From positions 627,874 through 691,873 of the forward strand of contig VWZP01008346.1 in NCBI GenBank assembly GCA_013396995.1: a DNA stretch of 64,000 bases, given 5' to 3'. This DNA is from Dicaeum eximium. Taxonomy: Eukaryota; Chordata; Aves; Passeriformes; Dicaeidae. Shown here piece by piece: positions 34,501 to 45,580 of this stretch; position 1 is the stretch's first letter; every line of letters begins with the position of its first letter. Position numbers and translations under genes: made by a program. The notes below the pieces were generated by a model. It searched no databases. It had not been told where the DNA came from and saw nothing but the letters and a program-made list of their open reading frames with translations.

Positions 34501-37500
34501 TCTTTTCAGAGAAATAGGTATATCTGGTAATCTGATTGTCTGGTCTTTTTTTTTTTTTTTTTAATTTGCAGAGTTCATTTGGAAATCACAAATTCATGCA
34601 AGCCAAAATCCCCCCCAAAACCCTTCCAGCTCAGATCAGCAAACTGACCCACTTCTGGTTTCCTCAGCTCAAACCCACCTTTACACCAGCTGCCATGCTC
34701 CCTCTGAATGGCTGATGTGAAGAGAGTCTGTTAAATATTGCAGGTAAAAACCTTATTAAAAAAATATTAAATCAAACATGTTTTCCTGCAATGCTGTAAG
34801 GCCAAACACAACAGCAGCAGTGTGGTAGCTAATGAGAAATTCCATGCTGATGTACCTCAGTCCCCAGCTCCAAGATGTACTGGAGGAAGGCAAATGCCAG
34901 CTTTTAATGCCACCTCTTAATGCCACATTATGCCTTGCCCTACACACATGTCCAGAAGGATTTCACTCCGTTTGAGCAGTGAGCAGCTGTAATTCCAGCT
35001 CTCTCCCCTCTAAGTAGAAGCAATGAGGAAATCAAATGGGCCTGAGGATTGCATGGCTCACAGCACAGCAAGGATGGGTGGCTGTGGTGGCTTTCTTCAT
35101 GCTGTGCTGCCAACACACCTGAACAGCCACAGGAAATCCAGTGGCAAAACCCTGAAAATTGTAGTAGAGTGTGCAATTTTCATGGACTGTGAGAATATAA
35201 TATCTAGTGAAATTAGAGGTGTTCTGCATTTGGTTTTTATTGTAGTAAAAGAGAGTAGAGTAAAAAAAACCATTTTGCTCCTGTGTTCAGTTCTTGAAGT
35301 TTTATGCCCCAGCAGGGATATTGGAAATACACAAGATTTGGTGCACTCTGCTTTCTCCTAAATGGAACAAAATTATAATTCAGAAATATCTGTAGCAGTT
35401 CCAGGAATAAATTGTCTCTCTTATTGATTTAGCAATACCAAGGCAGTAGAAAATTCTCAGTTCTATATAGAGGCAATTGTCCCAGTTTTCATTATAACAA
35501 CAGAACTGAAATAGCCAGTTCCAGTAAAATGTTATTTTATTAAAACCAATATAATTACACTTTAACTGTTTGTGTGTTTCAGTTCTTCTCCTCTTTCCAG
35601 ACTGAAAAAAAAGTCACATCTTTCAGTAATACTGTTCTTCCAGTAAAATTAGTAATTTGGCTTCTCTGTGTAGTATCAGCTTGATCAACAGCTACCATAC
35701 ACAAATGCATGACCTCCTTGCTCAGGGAGCCTTTTAGGGAGAGTGTGGAGTGTGAATATAGATGTGATAATGAGTGGGTGATTCACACATTTGTGCCTGT
35801 TTTTACCTCAATAATAGTATTTCCCCCCCTTTTTTTCCCAATTAAAAAAAACCAAAACAAAACCTGAAAACCTCTAAACAACTAAGGATTTTTCATTGCT
35901 GGCTTTTAAGATATACAAAGGATTCTGCCAGTATATATGATCATTACAGAATATTCCCACAAGAAACAGGACTATGTTGCTTTAAAGCCTTCTATATTTA
36001 ATATATTTGTTTTGGGCTCTCTTGTGAAAACTGTCAGAAGAAAAAGAAGAGACAGCATGTGTGTAATATATAGTTTGATCATCCAAACATGGTGAAAAAT
36101 TATATCTGTTCTCTGTAGATAGAAGCACATTTTCAGCTAAAACAAGCCTGTCTTCTGCTTTTTGTTTGATGCAGAGAGGAGTGCTGTTCTGATTAGGATA
36201 GAGTACCTGAAATCAGGGAAGTTACTCTTCATGGCTCTGACAGGCACTTCTCTGCCTGAATAGGTCAATAAACCTTTATGGGCTTCAGTTTTATTATTTG
36301 TAAAACAATTCTTATTTATTTCAGAAGGATATACTGAGACTAAATAAACTAGGATTTGAAAAAGTATATTAAGATCTCCAGTAAAAATACTGTAAATATG
36401 GGACACATTCTCTGTTGGAAAAACAAGTTGAAAAGTAAAATGAAAGTAGGAAAAGTTTTTAAAGGGAGGTTTTAAATTTTTGTAAGATTCTTCTACTTAT
36501 TCCTGGCTCATTTTTATAAGTGAAGCCTGGTAATAAAAACCAAAGCTAAATGTTGCAGTAGGAAGGAATGAAACATGCTGTTTTCTCCTCTCTAGCACCC
36601 TGACAGTATTTGGTGTTGCTGACAGGTACCTCAGGGTTTTGGAACAGAAATTATTCAGAACTCCAAATATTGCACCAGGGTCATACTTGGCACTTGCTGT
36701 TCAGCTCTTCCCTCTCCTAATCTCCTTTGAAGACTCACAGTCAGCAGCAAGGTGTGCAGCCCAGGTTTGGTTTAGGTCCCATCATTGCTCCTGGCTAACC
36801 AGGGCAGCAGAAAGGCCAGAGCTGTTCCACAAGGACTTGGATGTCTGGGGCAGAGAGTGCTGCTGCCTCTCTGAGACACAAACTGTCTTGGAGAGATCTG
36901 AGGCCAGGTTTCAACTCAGATGACCCACAGTGGAATTGTTTGGCTTTCCCCACGAAACAGTGTCTGAGCTAAATCATTCCATACTTTGCTTTAGGCCTCA
37001 TGTCCTGTTGCCATGAGTGTATCCCCATCTCCTTCCCAGCTATCACATAAGGCAGCAGACACACACATCTGTTGTATATACACATCCACATTTCTTTTCA
37101 GGTTTCTCATTTCAGGGCTTTCTTTTTTGCTCAGAGTTCTTCAAGTTGAATGGTGCCCCATGTGAGTCACCCATGTTGCATTCAGCTCATTACCCTCAGG
37201 GCCAAATAAGAGATGGCACCTGAGGAAAGAAAGAAAAGGAAAGAACAGAGAAAAGAAAACTATGTACAAAGAAGTCACCCTATTGGAAAGAAGCACTTCA
37301 AACCAAATGGTTGAATTATGTCCCTGTGAGCTGATCTTCTAGATAGATTCAAAAAGAGAAAAAAAGAACCAAAACCTTGTCCTATCTAGGCCTTATTGAG
37401 ACCAGACTAGGATTACTGAGGTGCATAACTGTTTGTTCAAAAGCACCGTGTGTCATGAAAATACTACTAAATTTTTGAAGACTTGTTTTTTGCTCATAGA

Positions 37501-37552
37501 AACAAGTATTCTCTACCTAGGATCTTAAAGTCGAAAAAGCTGTATCACCACA
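31535..37552. other. Long AT-rich stretch, no gene or transposon recognised
   Basis: Six kilobases with little I can name. There is a 17-T run at 34,546-34,562 and several A-runs. A GC-richer segment lies at 36,690-36,930 with a 94-codon plus frame (36,639-36,923) of no known family. Open frames elsewhere are short. Confidence 0.5.
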
Positions 37553-38206
37553 TGTTACACGATGGTATTTGGGACAGAGAAGAAGATGACATGGACTCCA
37601 TGATTCAGAAGGCATAAAAAAGCGTTTATTAATAGAAAAATCACACCTCTTACAGAGACCATAGTGAACCTAAGACCTGATTGGTCTTTAGGAAACACTT
37701 CTCACACCATTGGTCAAGAAGGGAACAACGCCACCTTCTAAACATCTTTCACAAACACCAGGTGCAGGGGATAAGATAGTAATTGTTTTAATTCTTTCTC
37801 TAACTTTCCCAGGCTGAGTCTGTGAGAAGCTCTTTCCCTCTGTTACCAGAGACTGAGAATATCCACAAGCACAAGCAGTTTTATATTAGTTTTAGGTATT
37901 GTTAGTTCTATTTAGTATTAGGAGTCCATATAAGTACTTTGAGGACAAACTACATTAAGGTTGCTGACTGGCAATCTGAACAGTCCATGCTATGACTGGT
38001 GGGAATTTCCAAGTGATATAATCCAGCTTTTGTAACTATGGTTGACGTCACCTATGGGACTGACTGCTAGATGAACTCATCAAGAGATTAAGCTCTCCTC
38101 ACCTAGCCAGTGACAGCAACCACTGTCTGAAGAGCCCCTTTCATTCTTTGCTTCTATTTTAATCCCAGTTTATGTTCTTAGCTAGTCATCCTGACTGCTC
38201 ACAACA
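37553..38206 (-). mobile_element. Apparently solo ERV LTR, antisense, about 654 bp
   Basis: On the minus strand it starts TGTTGTGAGCAGTC (ending at plus 38,206) and ends GTGTAACA (plus 37,553), giving TGTT..AACA terminal complementarity. Promoter-like elements follow in order: CCAAT at 37,709-37,713 and 37,680-37,684, a decayed TATA-like spot before 'AGAGGTGTGA', and AATAAA at 37,625-37,630, followed by about 70 bp to the end. CCAAT, TATA position and AATAAA close together fit an alpha/beta-retrovirus-like (ERVK-type) LTR. No gag, pol or env flanks it, so it is most simply a solo LTR left by recombination. I could not find a convincing target-site duplication, so the ends may be off by a few bases. 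Confidence 0.7.
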
Positions 38207-38321
38207 TCAGGGTCTCACACAAACGACCTAAAAAAGAAAGAGGAAAAAAATTAGGCAGAACTGAAAACCATGCGAAGCTCTCTCCTGTCATGTCAGAACA
38301 ACAAATGTTATCACAGATTTG

Positions 38322-39023
38322 TAGAATCATAAAGTCATAGAATGCCCTGGATTGGAAGGGACCTTAAAGATCATCTAGTTCCAAGCCTCCTAGGAACACC
38401 TTCTACTAGACCAGATTCCTCAGGGCCTCATCCAACCTGGCCTTGAACACTTCCAGGGGGCATCTACAACCTGTCTGGGCAATGTGTTGCTGCATCTTAC
38501 CACCCTCAGAGTAGAGAATTTCTCCCTAATACCTAGTCTAAATCTACTCTCTTTCAGTTTAACTTATTACTCCTTGTTCTATCACTCCATGACCTTGTAA
38601 AAAATTCCTCAACCTTCTTGAAGGTCTCCTTTAGGTACTGGAAAGTGCTGTATGGTCTCCCCTGAGCCTTCTCTTCTCCAGGCTGAACAACCACAGCTCT
38701 CTCAATGTGTCTTTGTAGCAGACATGCTCCAGCCCTTTGATCATCTTCGGGGCCTCCTCTGGACTCACTAAAACAGGTCAATGTCCTTAATTTTGGGGTC
38801 CCTGAAGCTGGATGCAGCATTCCAAGTGGGGTCTCACCAAAGCAGAGCAGAGGGGCAGAATTCCCTCCCTTGCCTTGCTGGCCACTCAGCTTTTGATGCA
38901 GCTCACAATAGGTTTGGCTTTCTGGGCTGTGAGTGCACATTGCCAGGTTGTGCTGAACTTCTTATCAGCCAACCCCCCAAAGTCCTACTCCTCAGGGCTG
39001 CTTTCAACCCATTTTCCATTCTC
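38322..39023 (-). mobile_element. CR1 LINE 3' region, antisense, about 700 bp
   Basis: The plus strand begins with the complement of the CR1 tail (TAGAATCATAAAGTCATAGA), then 'GGAAGGGACCTTAAAGATCA', 'CCAACCTGGCCTTGAACACT', 'CTTCTCTTCTCCAGGCTGAA', 'CTCCAGCCCTTTGATCATCT' and 'CCAAGTGGGGTCTCACC'. It fades out after 'GGGCTGCTTTCAACCCATTT'. The minus strand keeps a 128-codon open frame (38,554-38,940), but this lies in the CR1 C-terminal/3' region and is a relic. The intact terminal repeats and good matches suggest a younger copy than those at 2.7 and 13.3 kb. Confidence 0.93.
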
Positions 39024-42000
39024 TCTTTCCATTTTAGCATACATCTAGCTGATTCCCATTAGCCACTGTAGGATTAGCAGAATATAAAGTTGCAGTATGA
39101 GCAACCAATAATTTGCAAATAATCCAAGCCACTTGGTGCTACTGAATATCTCTTACATATTTATATTCTGTCTAAAATGTTAGATGTCATGATCTAAAAT
39201 ACTTACATTCTTTAGCATGTCTGCATACCTAAAATTATATAGATTATATAGTGTTGTTCCACTGCAAAGTGGAAAAGAGCAGTCCATAATTCCTTCTGGG
39301 ATCCAATCATTAATTAATAGGTTATGGTAACATATGTTGCATAACAGAGGCCTAAATACTTCATCCAGCAATTTACTCTGAGTTGGCATGGGTTTTCAAG
39401 GAAGTTCAGACTTTATCCCTCCCTATACAAGTGATTTTATCAATTAATTAACCTCAGCAGTCATAATTCGTGCTGTGCTTCTAGTGAGCATTTGTCTGAT
39501 GTGTGTTTACATGCACTGGAACACATGCCCTCTGGTTTTCTGTTTACTTGGGCTTTCTTCCTAAATAGAAAACTACCTTCAATCAAAAATCCTTTACAGC
39601 ACAGGAGCTCTTAAACATCTTGCAATTCCCCTTACAACCTTCTTAATGGCATTTGCAACAAAAGCATGGAGAATTGCAGTTTGCTTTCTCAGAGCAACCT
39701 AAGGGAAAGTGGACGCAGCTGGGGTGTGCAGGGCTGCCCTTAGCTGAAGCAATGGGGATGTACTGCCAGAAAAAAACCCTAGAGACGCCACTCACCAAAA
39801 TCCCAGGGATCCCTCTGGCCCAGAATCATGAGTTTTGCACCAAAAACAAAGACAGAAGAGTCTGAGGCATGTGCATGTCTCATCCCAATATGTGCTCCAT
39901 ATCTTGTCAAGAGGCATACCCGGACACAGCAGCTCAGAAACGTTACAGCTGTTTTGGCATCCTCTTGGCTACTCAAACACATGTTTTTAGAGAAGAGATA
40001 TTGCCCTAGTTTGTGCTGGTTTGACCCAACCAGTGCTCAGGGGAGCACGAGCAGCCATACTACATCTTCAAAAGTTGTGCAGGGGGAGAGTTATTTTTTC
40101 CCTTGGGCCAAATATGAACAAAAGTGTGGAAACTGTATCCTTTCATATGTTCTTAATAGTACTAAATGCGTTCTCACCTGCTATGTATGTGCTCCATCTT
40201 TATGTAAATAGAATAGTTGTGATAGCATGGTACAACCCAAAGTTTATTTGAGGGCAAGTTTATGAAAGAAATGCCTCTTTTTCCTCTGGGCAAGGAGGAG
40301 CCCTATAGTAGCCAAAAGTTTCCAGAGATAAAGCATCTTATCTCATTTACCTAGAACCTAATGCACCTATATTTTTAAAGCCCAGAACACAAAGCACACT
40401 GTAATTTGGGCAAATTTCATAGGTCAGCTAATGTATGTGTTCCCTACACTTTGTGCAGCTCAAATGTATTTTTCAAAGGAAAAATGCCTTATTAAAAACA
40501 CTGCTTTCTATACTTTTAGGTGATTTGTGTGGAATTCTTTAACCTAATTCCCCTCTAGGTAACTTTGACAATGGAAAAATGTATGCCTGTACTATGTACA
40601 GAAGTTTGGTCTGTGATAAGAGAAGAAAAAGCCCACTATAATTAGAGAGACACTGAGCCATACTATTTAACAGATGAGGAGTTCTGACAAGGTAGAGTTA
40701 TCCCTAGACCTGTTTTATTCACTGGAAGATAATATGTAAGCATGAAAATAAGATAAACATATCAGAAAACTATTAACCAAATCTCTGTAACAGTTATACC
40801 ATTGCAATTTCATTGTTCAAAGACTTTGGTTGGGTTGTTTGTAAGCGTTTCTCCTCAATCTAAACCATGTTAGTGATCTATTTTCAAATCAAGTGAAACA
40901 TTCATCAGCTCACAAGACCTTTTCCTTCTTGATGAGAAAATGTAATAATAAAGAAAAATAATAATTTTCTGACATTAGGTTGTTTATTACTATTCTTGGC
41001 CTGAAAAGGCCAATTAAATTAAAAAAAAAAAAAAAAGAACTGTGGGAACTTAAAGATATTATAAAAAATAATTTAGTACTTCTTTGCATGTTCAGAGTTG
41101 CATATGACCACTGATGATGAATCATACATGTTTTGGTATTGTGGTAAATTTGATTTAATCTTTCTACAGCTATCCCTGATAAAAAGACATCTGCTTCTCT
41201 TCACTGCTCTGACATTTTCTCTTGAATATATCCATTCATGGTAGGCATTTACAGTTTCATATTCCTGTAATAGTCATTGGGAATTCAAAGGAGTGCCCTT
41301 GCTTGCCCAAAAGGCAGGATTTAGTGAAAACTATGAGATGGATCAGAATTAGCCATTCACTTTTAGACCTTTGACTCAGTGGGCTGAATCTGAAGCAAAG
41401 ACTGATCTTTCTTAACTCCTTTCTATTTATGGCTATATCAAAGCCAGACTTTTTTAAAGCCATGTAGAAACAAAAGCAGAGGACTTTGCATAAGCTTTGA
41501 GCAAAGATGCACATGTAGAGGGGAAAAGTGAGCCTAAGTATGGTGAAAGAGCAACGACCATTGGAAAGGTGAACATCAGCAAAGGTATCTTTTCCCTGAT
41601 CAGAGAGATCATCTCCTGAGAAAGTATGTGTCTAGGAGATAAGAAGACTTAAGAATAAGAGCTAGCTTAGCATTAGCAGCAAAATAAGTTGTCAGGAAAA
41701 TCATTGTCATTTACAGGAATCTGCATTTACTCCAAACAATTAAAATGGATTAGGTAAATCTTTAAAAAGTTATTCGGAGCAGATGCCTTGTAGAATAAGA
41801 AGATAACCATCACAGCATTGCATGAAACATTCAGGACATTGAGTTACTGCCCTTTTTACTGAATTAAGATAAAAAAGGAATCTTCCTGTAGTCCTGATTT
41901 TGTTATCATCTTACTCATAGAGTAATTTGAAGAATAATTCAGTAACTTGAATGATGCAGTTTAGTGTACAAAAAACTTATATTTTCTTCTGTTTAAAAGT

Positions 42001-42974
42001 TCATATGTGATAATTGATGGTTGTCCACCTTACACCTTGCTGTACATGATAATGAGAAGCCACAAGTCCCTACCACTGATTTTTGGATGTCAAACCAGAG
42101 TATAAGAAATCACAACCAATAATAAAAATTAGATGGCACTGGGCTACCGTCGGTACAGTTCTGAGTAGCAACCACATCTGTCACTGCTTTTTACTTTAAT
42201 AATATCCAAATCTCCTCTTGAAACTCACTGAAAGGATGTTAAGAAATTAAGTTTAAATAAAAAATCTCATCCTAACAAAAAATATCAGTAAAACATTTTT
42301 GAGACTCAGAGCTCAAATTGAGGGGAAGACTATTTCCTCTGCTTCAAAAGAAAGTAGCTAGAGTCTAATCTTGCTTCCACTGAAGTAATAGACTTCATCA
42401 TACAAACAGGGAGAGAGAAATTCACTTTGTTTAATAGCTGTGGTTTCAGTTCTTTATGATTCTGTTTCCTTAGAGACTTACAGGCTTGTAGATAGGCATA
42501 CATTTTCTGATAAACATATCTCATTGTACTTCCTTTGCTTTCACAGGTTGAGGTTTAAAAAGTGTTCATGCATTCCTTCATCTTTCGTTTTCCTTCAAGT
42601 GCTAATGAAAAAAACAGGGCTGCTGCAATATCATATGCAGGATAAAAAAAAAAAACCTGACTTGGGATGTTCCTCACCAGTTACCTTGCTTAAATAAATT
42701 TATTTGCTATGATTATAACAGATCAAAATAATGATATTGGGAAACAAACTGTACACTCAACTGCTACCAAATAGTGATGTTGTTGTCACAAGTATTATTA
42801 CACCATGGTCTTTAATTTCTGTATCTGTGGCAATTCTTATACAACAAATGTTGCCAAACAGACATGATATCTCTAATGTTCTTAATGTGCTGTGGTAAGG
42901 TAACAAGGTTGATATCCTTGGTCTGGTAGATTGTGTCAAGAACCTTCAGGATTTATCTTTCCAGCATGTCTGTA
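39024..42974. other. AT-rich unique sequence, no gene seen
   Basis: I can name no gene or transposon with confidence. At 40,015-40,040 'GTGCTGGTTTGACCCAACCA' loosely resembles an LTR end but is too short to call. A 16-A run lies at 41,021-41,036. The longest frame is 127 codons (39,828-40,211, plus; ATG start), with no recognisable domain. Confidence 0.5.
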
Positions 42975-43055
42975 TAAATCTATTATTTATCTATAATATC
43001 TAAAATATTTATCTAGAATATCGATAAATATTATTTATCTATAATATCGATCTAT
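42975..43055. repeat. AT-rich tandem repeat, 48-bp period with 24-bp substructure
   Basis: TATTATTTATCTATAATATC occurs exactly at 42,981-43,000 and again at 43,029-43,048. A diverged version (ATATTTATCTAGAATATC) lies midway at 43,005-43,022. The pattern suggests a 24-bp unit duplicated and then doubled to 48 bp. No coding content. Confidence 0.85.
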
Positions 43056-44761
43056 TATCATCTCAAAATCTTCAATTAATTTAACCACCTAGAGTCCCTG
43101 TGAAATAAAAACTCTTATAATTATCACTTTATGTATTTGGAAGTAAGCATCACAAGCAAGACCAAAAGCAAGAAAAAGCATAAGACCAAGATTATTAAAG
43201 CTACTAAAATGTACCTACCATCAGAAGCATGTAAATTAGGTTTAGATGCCTAAGTCTTCCTGAAGTCACAGACCCCAATAAGTACACCATCCCTCTGACT
43301 CAAAGCAGAGGGTGCACCAGCAGCAAACCCAGGAAAGATTCATGGTCATCAAGCTATCCTTTTGGGAAATGCTGCGGATCTGATGAAGATGAATCTTGTT
43401 TCTTTTTACCTTGTTGAAATTAGTTCTGTCTAATAATTGCCAAAGAGCACCTGCCCTACAGCATGGCAGCTACGTTACTGTGGGATAGTGGGAATTGGCG
43501 CCTGCTCAGAGGTTGGAATTGTTCTGGAGGAGACCTTTTCTTTAGGTCTTTCTTTCATTAATAACCCTAAGAAGATCACATTGTGGAAGTTCATTCTGAT
43601 ATCCCGTTCATTTAGTAGCAATCTCAGATGTAGGCAATTGTTTAAAAGGGTGCAGAATAGGGAAATAAATCAGCATTGGTGTCAGTTTGTTTTATTTCAA
43701 TAATGGTCACCATGGAAACAAAGTCACTGACCTATTTCTTTTCATACATACAAGTAAACACCAAGGTTTCCAATTTTCATACACACCATCTTTCATGCCA
43801 ATAATTTACCTTACAGAATGCCTGTAACATACCATCTTATTGAAACTCACAGTTTTTCCCTAAAGGGCTTTTTAACTTTTTGCTGATTTCCTTCACCAGG
43901 AAGGCAATGAAAACTTAGTACTGTCATGATAATTCCAGATCTCTTTTAGTTTCACTACACCTACACTTGCACATAGGTGCAGTGACTGTAAACCAGCAAT
44001 CTAATAGCTGCATGATTAGATGTGCTTCAGCAGTCACGTCTGACTCATCAGATTAATTTCAGATTACTTCATTCTGCATCCTTTGAAAATGCTGGTCAGT
44101 GTTACTACACAAGAACATCTTTCTAATGATGAGCGAGCTGCCACTGTATGAACAGCTTCTGCTTCCAGTGGAGGAGGCCTCTCCTCTTACCTCCCTGTCA
44201 TGGCACTCTTTAAACAAATTATTACTGCTGACCTGGCTTGTGCCATACTGTTCAGAACCTGTGGATTCATTCTTGGCTTGTTGTATTTGCAAAATTCACA
44301 CTTGATTTATTTGCACTTAGATAAGCTGTGGGTGTCAAGAACCCACAAGTAACATTAACCCAAAGTGATGTGTACATGTAAGAACAACATGTGCCTACTT
44401 GTGTAAGGAAGAAGATAATGGAATTTGCAAGGAATACTGCAAAACCATCAGGCTGAAGTGCCACTTCTCCTTTTATTACTGAGAACACAATAAAACCCTC
44501 TCCCTAAACTTCTTAAGCATTTACTCTGTATGTTGTGTGCGTGCAATGCGCTGTGGCCTCAAGGATAATCACCCACATGTGTGGGAAGAGAGAGACAAAT
44601 CATATAGAAATGATGAAAAGTAAAACAATATGATATTTGCTACATTATGGCCTCTGAAACTATGCCCTGTGCTTGTCTCATCTCAGTAACAGTTAAATAA
44701 TCTAGCACATTAGCTGCACATTCTACGCTAAATGCACTGCTAGAATAACTCTAGAGATGTA

Positions 44762-45160
44762 ATGAATATACTTTCTTCTCCTTTAAGCAATTTAAATCCA
44801 TGTAACACCATTGAATTTGATGGCATTACTCCAAGACTAAATAGATATAACTATGAACAGAATTATCTGACTGAACCAAGCTGTTCAGAAAGAAATCAAA
44901 GACGTGCCAAAGAGCCAGTGCCTTTCATTTTATATTTCTGTGACAAGCCTGACTGCTGTATCTTTCACAGGCATTTTAGGTTTAAGTTAAAGGCATATGA
45001 AAATAGTTCTGTTAAGTCAAGTTCATCTACATCACCCTTCATAGTAGTCGATATATGCAGTTTACCTGACATTGGAATTGAGTATTGTCTAGGTCACTTT
45101 ACAGGAAATCTGATGGAATTTTTGTTTTTTTTGGCTGCTATTATTTCTGCAATCTACTAG
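44762..45160 (+). other. 132-codon open frame of unknown status
   Basis: An ATG-initiated frame runs 132 codons in AT-rich DNA and ends in a hydrophobic stretch (Phe/Leu/Ala/Ile-rich, last about 20 residues). It has no signal peptide and no domain I recognise. It contains Cys pairs (CDKPDCC near residue 60), but no clear zinc-binding pattern. There is no obvious promoter, flanking splice structure or homologous neighbour. I consider a chance frame most likely; a lineage-specific transcript cannot be excluded. Confidence 0.15.
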
Positions 45161-45394
45161 GCAAATGTGGTTACAATTTCCTAAGTCCCATTGCCCAAAT
45201 TTACTTAAACTGCTTCATAAACAGATTAAAACATGCCTTATAGATAGCGCTTGTGATAGATTAAACTTTCCTCTACTGCACTTCCAAAACTTCTGTTCCA
45301 GCTGAGGGCACCGACCCTGCAAATAGATAAAACATGTTTTGTTTCAGTGCTGTGAATCTATCTCAGTGGCCTGCAGTCTTTCAAACTTTCCTTT

Positions 45395-45580
45395 CCCCCT
45401 CCTCCTCTTGTGTCCTGCCGTTTCCCACCGATGAGAGGGACACAGGAGCTTCCTTATTGGGTAACATTGGGCGAGTCTAAGTGCTGCTGTCCACTGAAGG
45501 GACATTTCTGTAGTGACATCGGACGGTTTTTGCAACAGCAGCCTGAGGAGCCTGAGCTCAGCAACCAACCGCCTGGGGAA
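45395..45580. promoter_or_regulatory. CpG-bearing patch with two inverted CCAAT motifs (candidate only)
   Basis: A pyrimidine-rich run (CCTTTCCCCCTCCTCCTCTT) is followed by about six CpGs in 160 bp and two ATTGGG motifs about 10 bp apart (near 45,456 and 45,466), which are CCAAT boxes on the minus strand. Surroundings are CpG-poor and AT-rich. This resembles a weak promoter or a decayed CpG island, but there is no adjacent gene that I can identify. Confidence 0.2.

Noticed and set aside
40015..40060. Possible LTR end (GCTGGTTTGACCCAACCAG)
   Set aside because: The resemblance covers only about 20 bases and nothing around it continues the match.
39828..40211. 127-codon plus frame as a possible gene
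   Set aside because: No domain, no promoter or splice context, and a random-looking composition.
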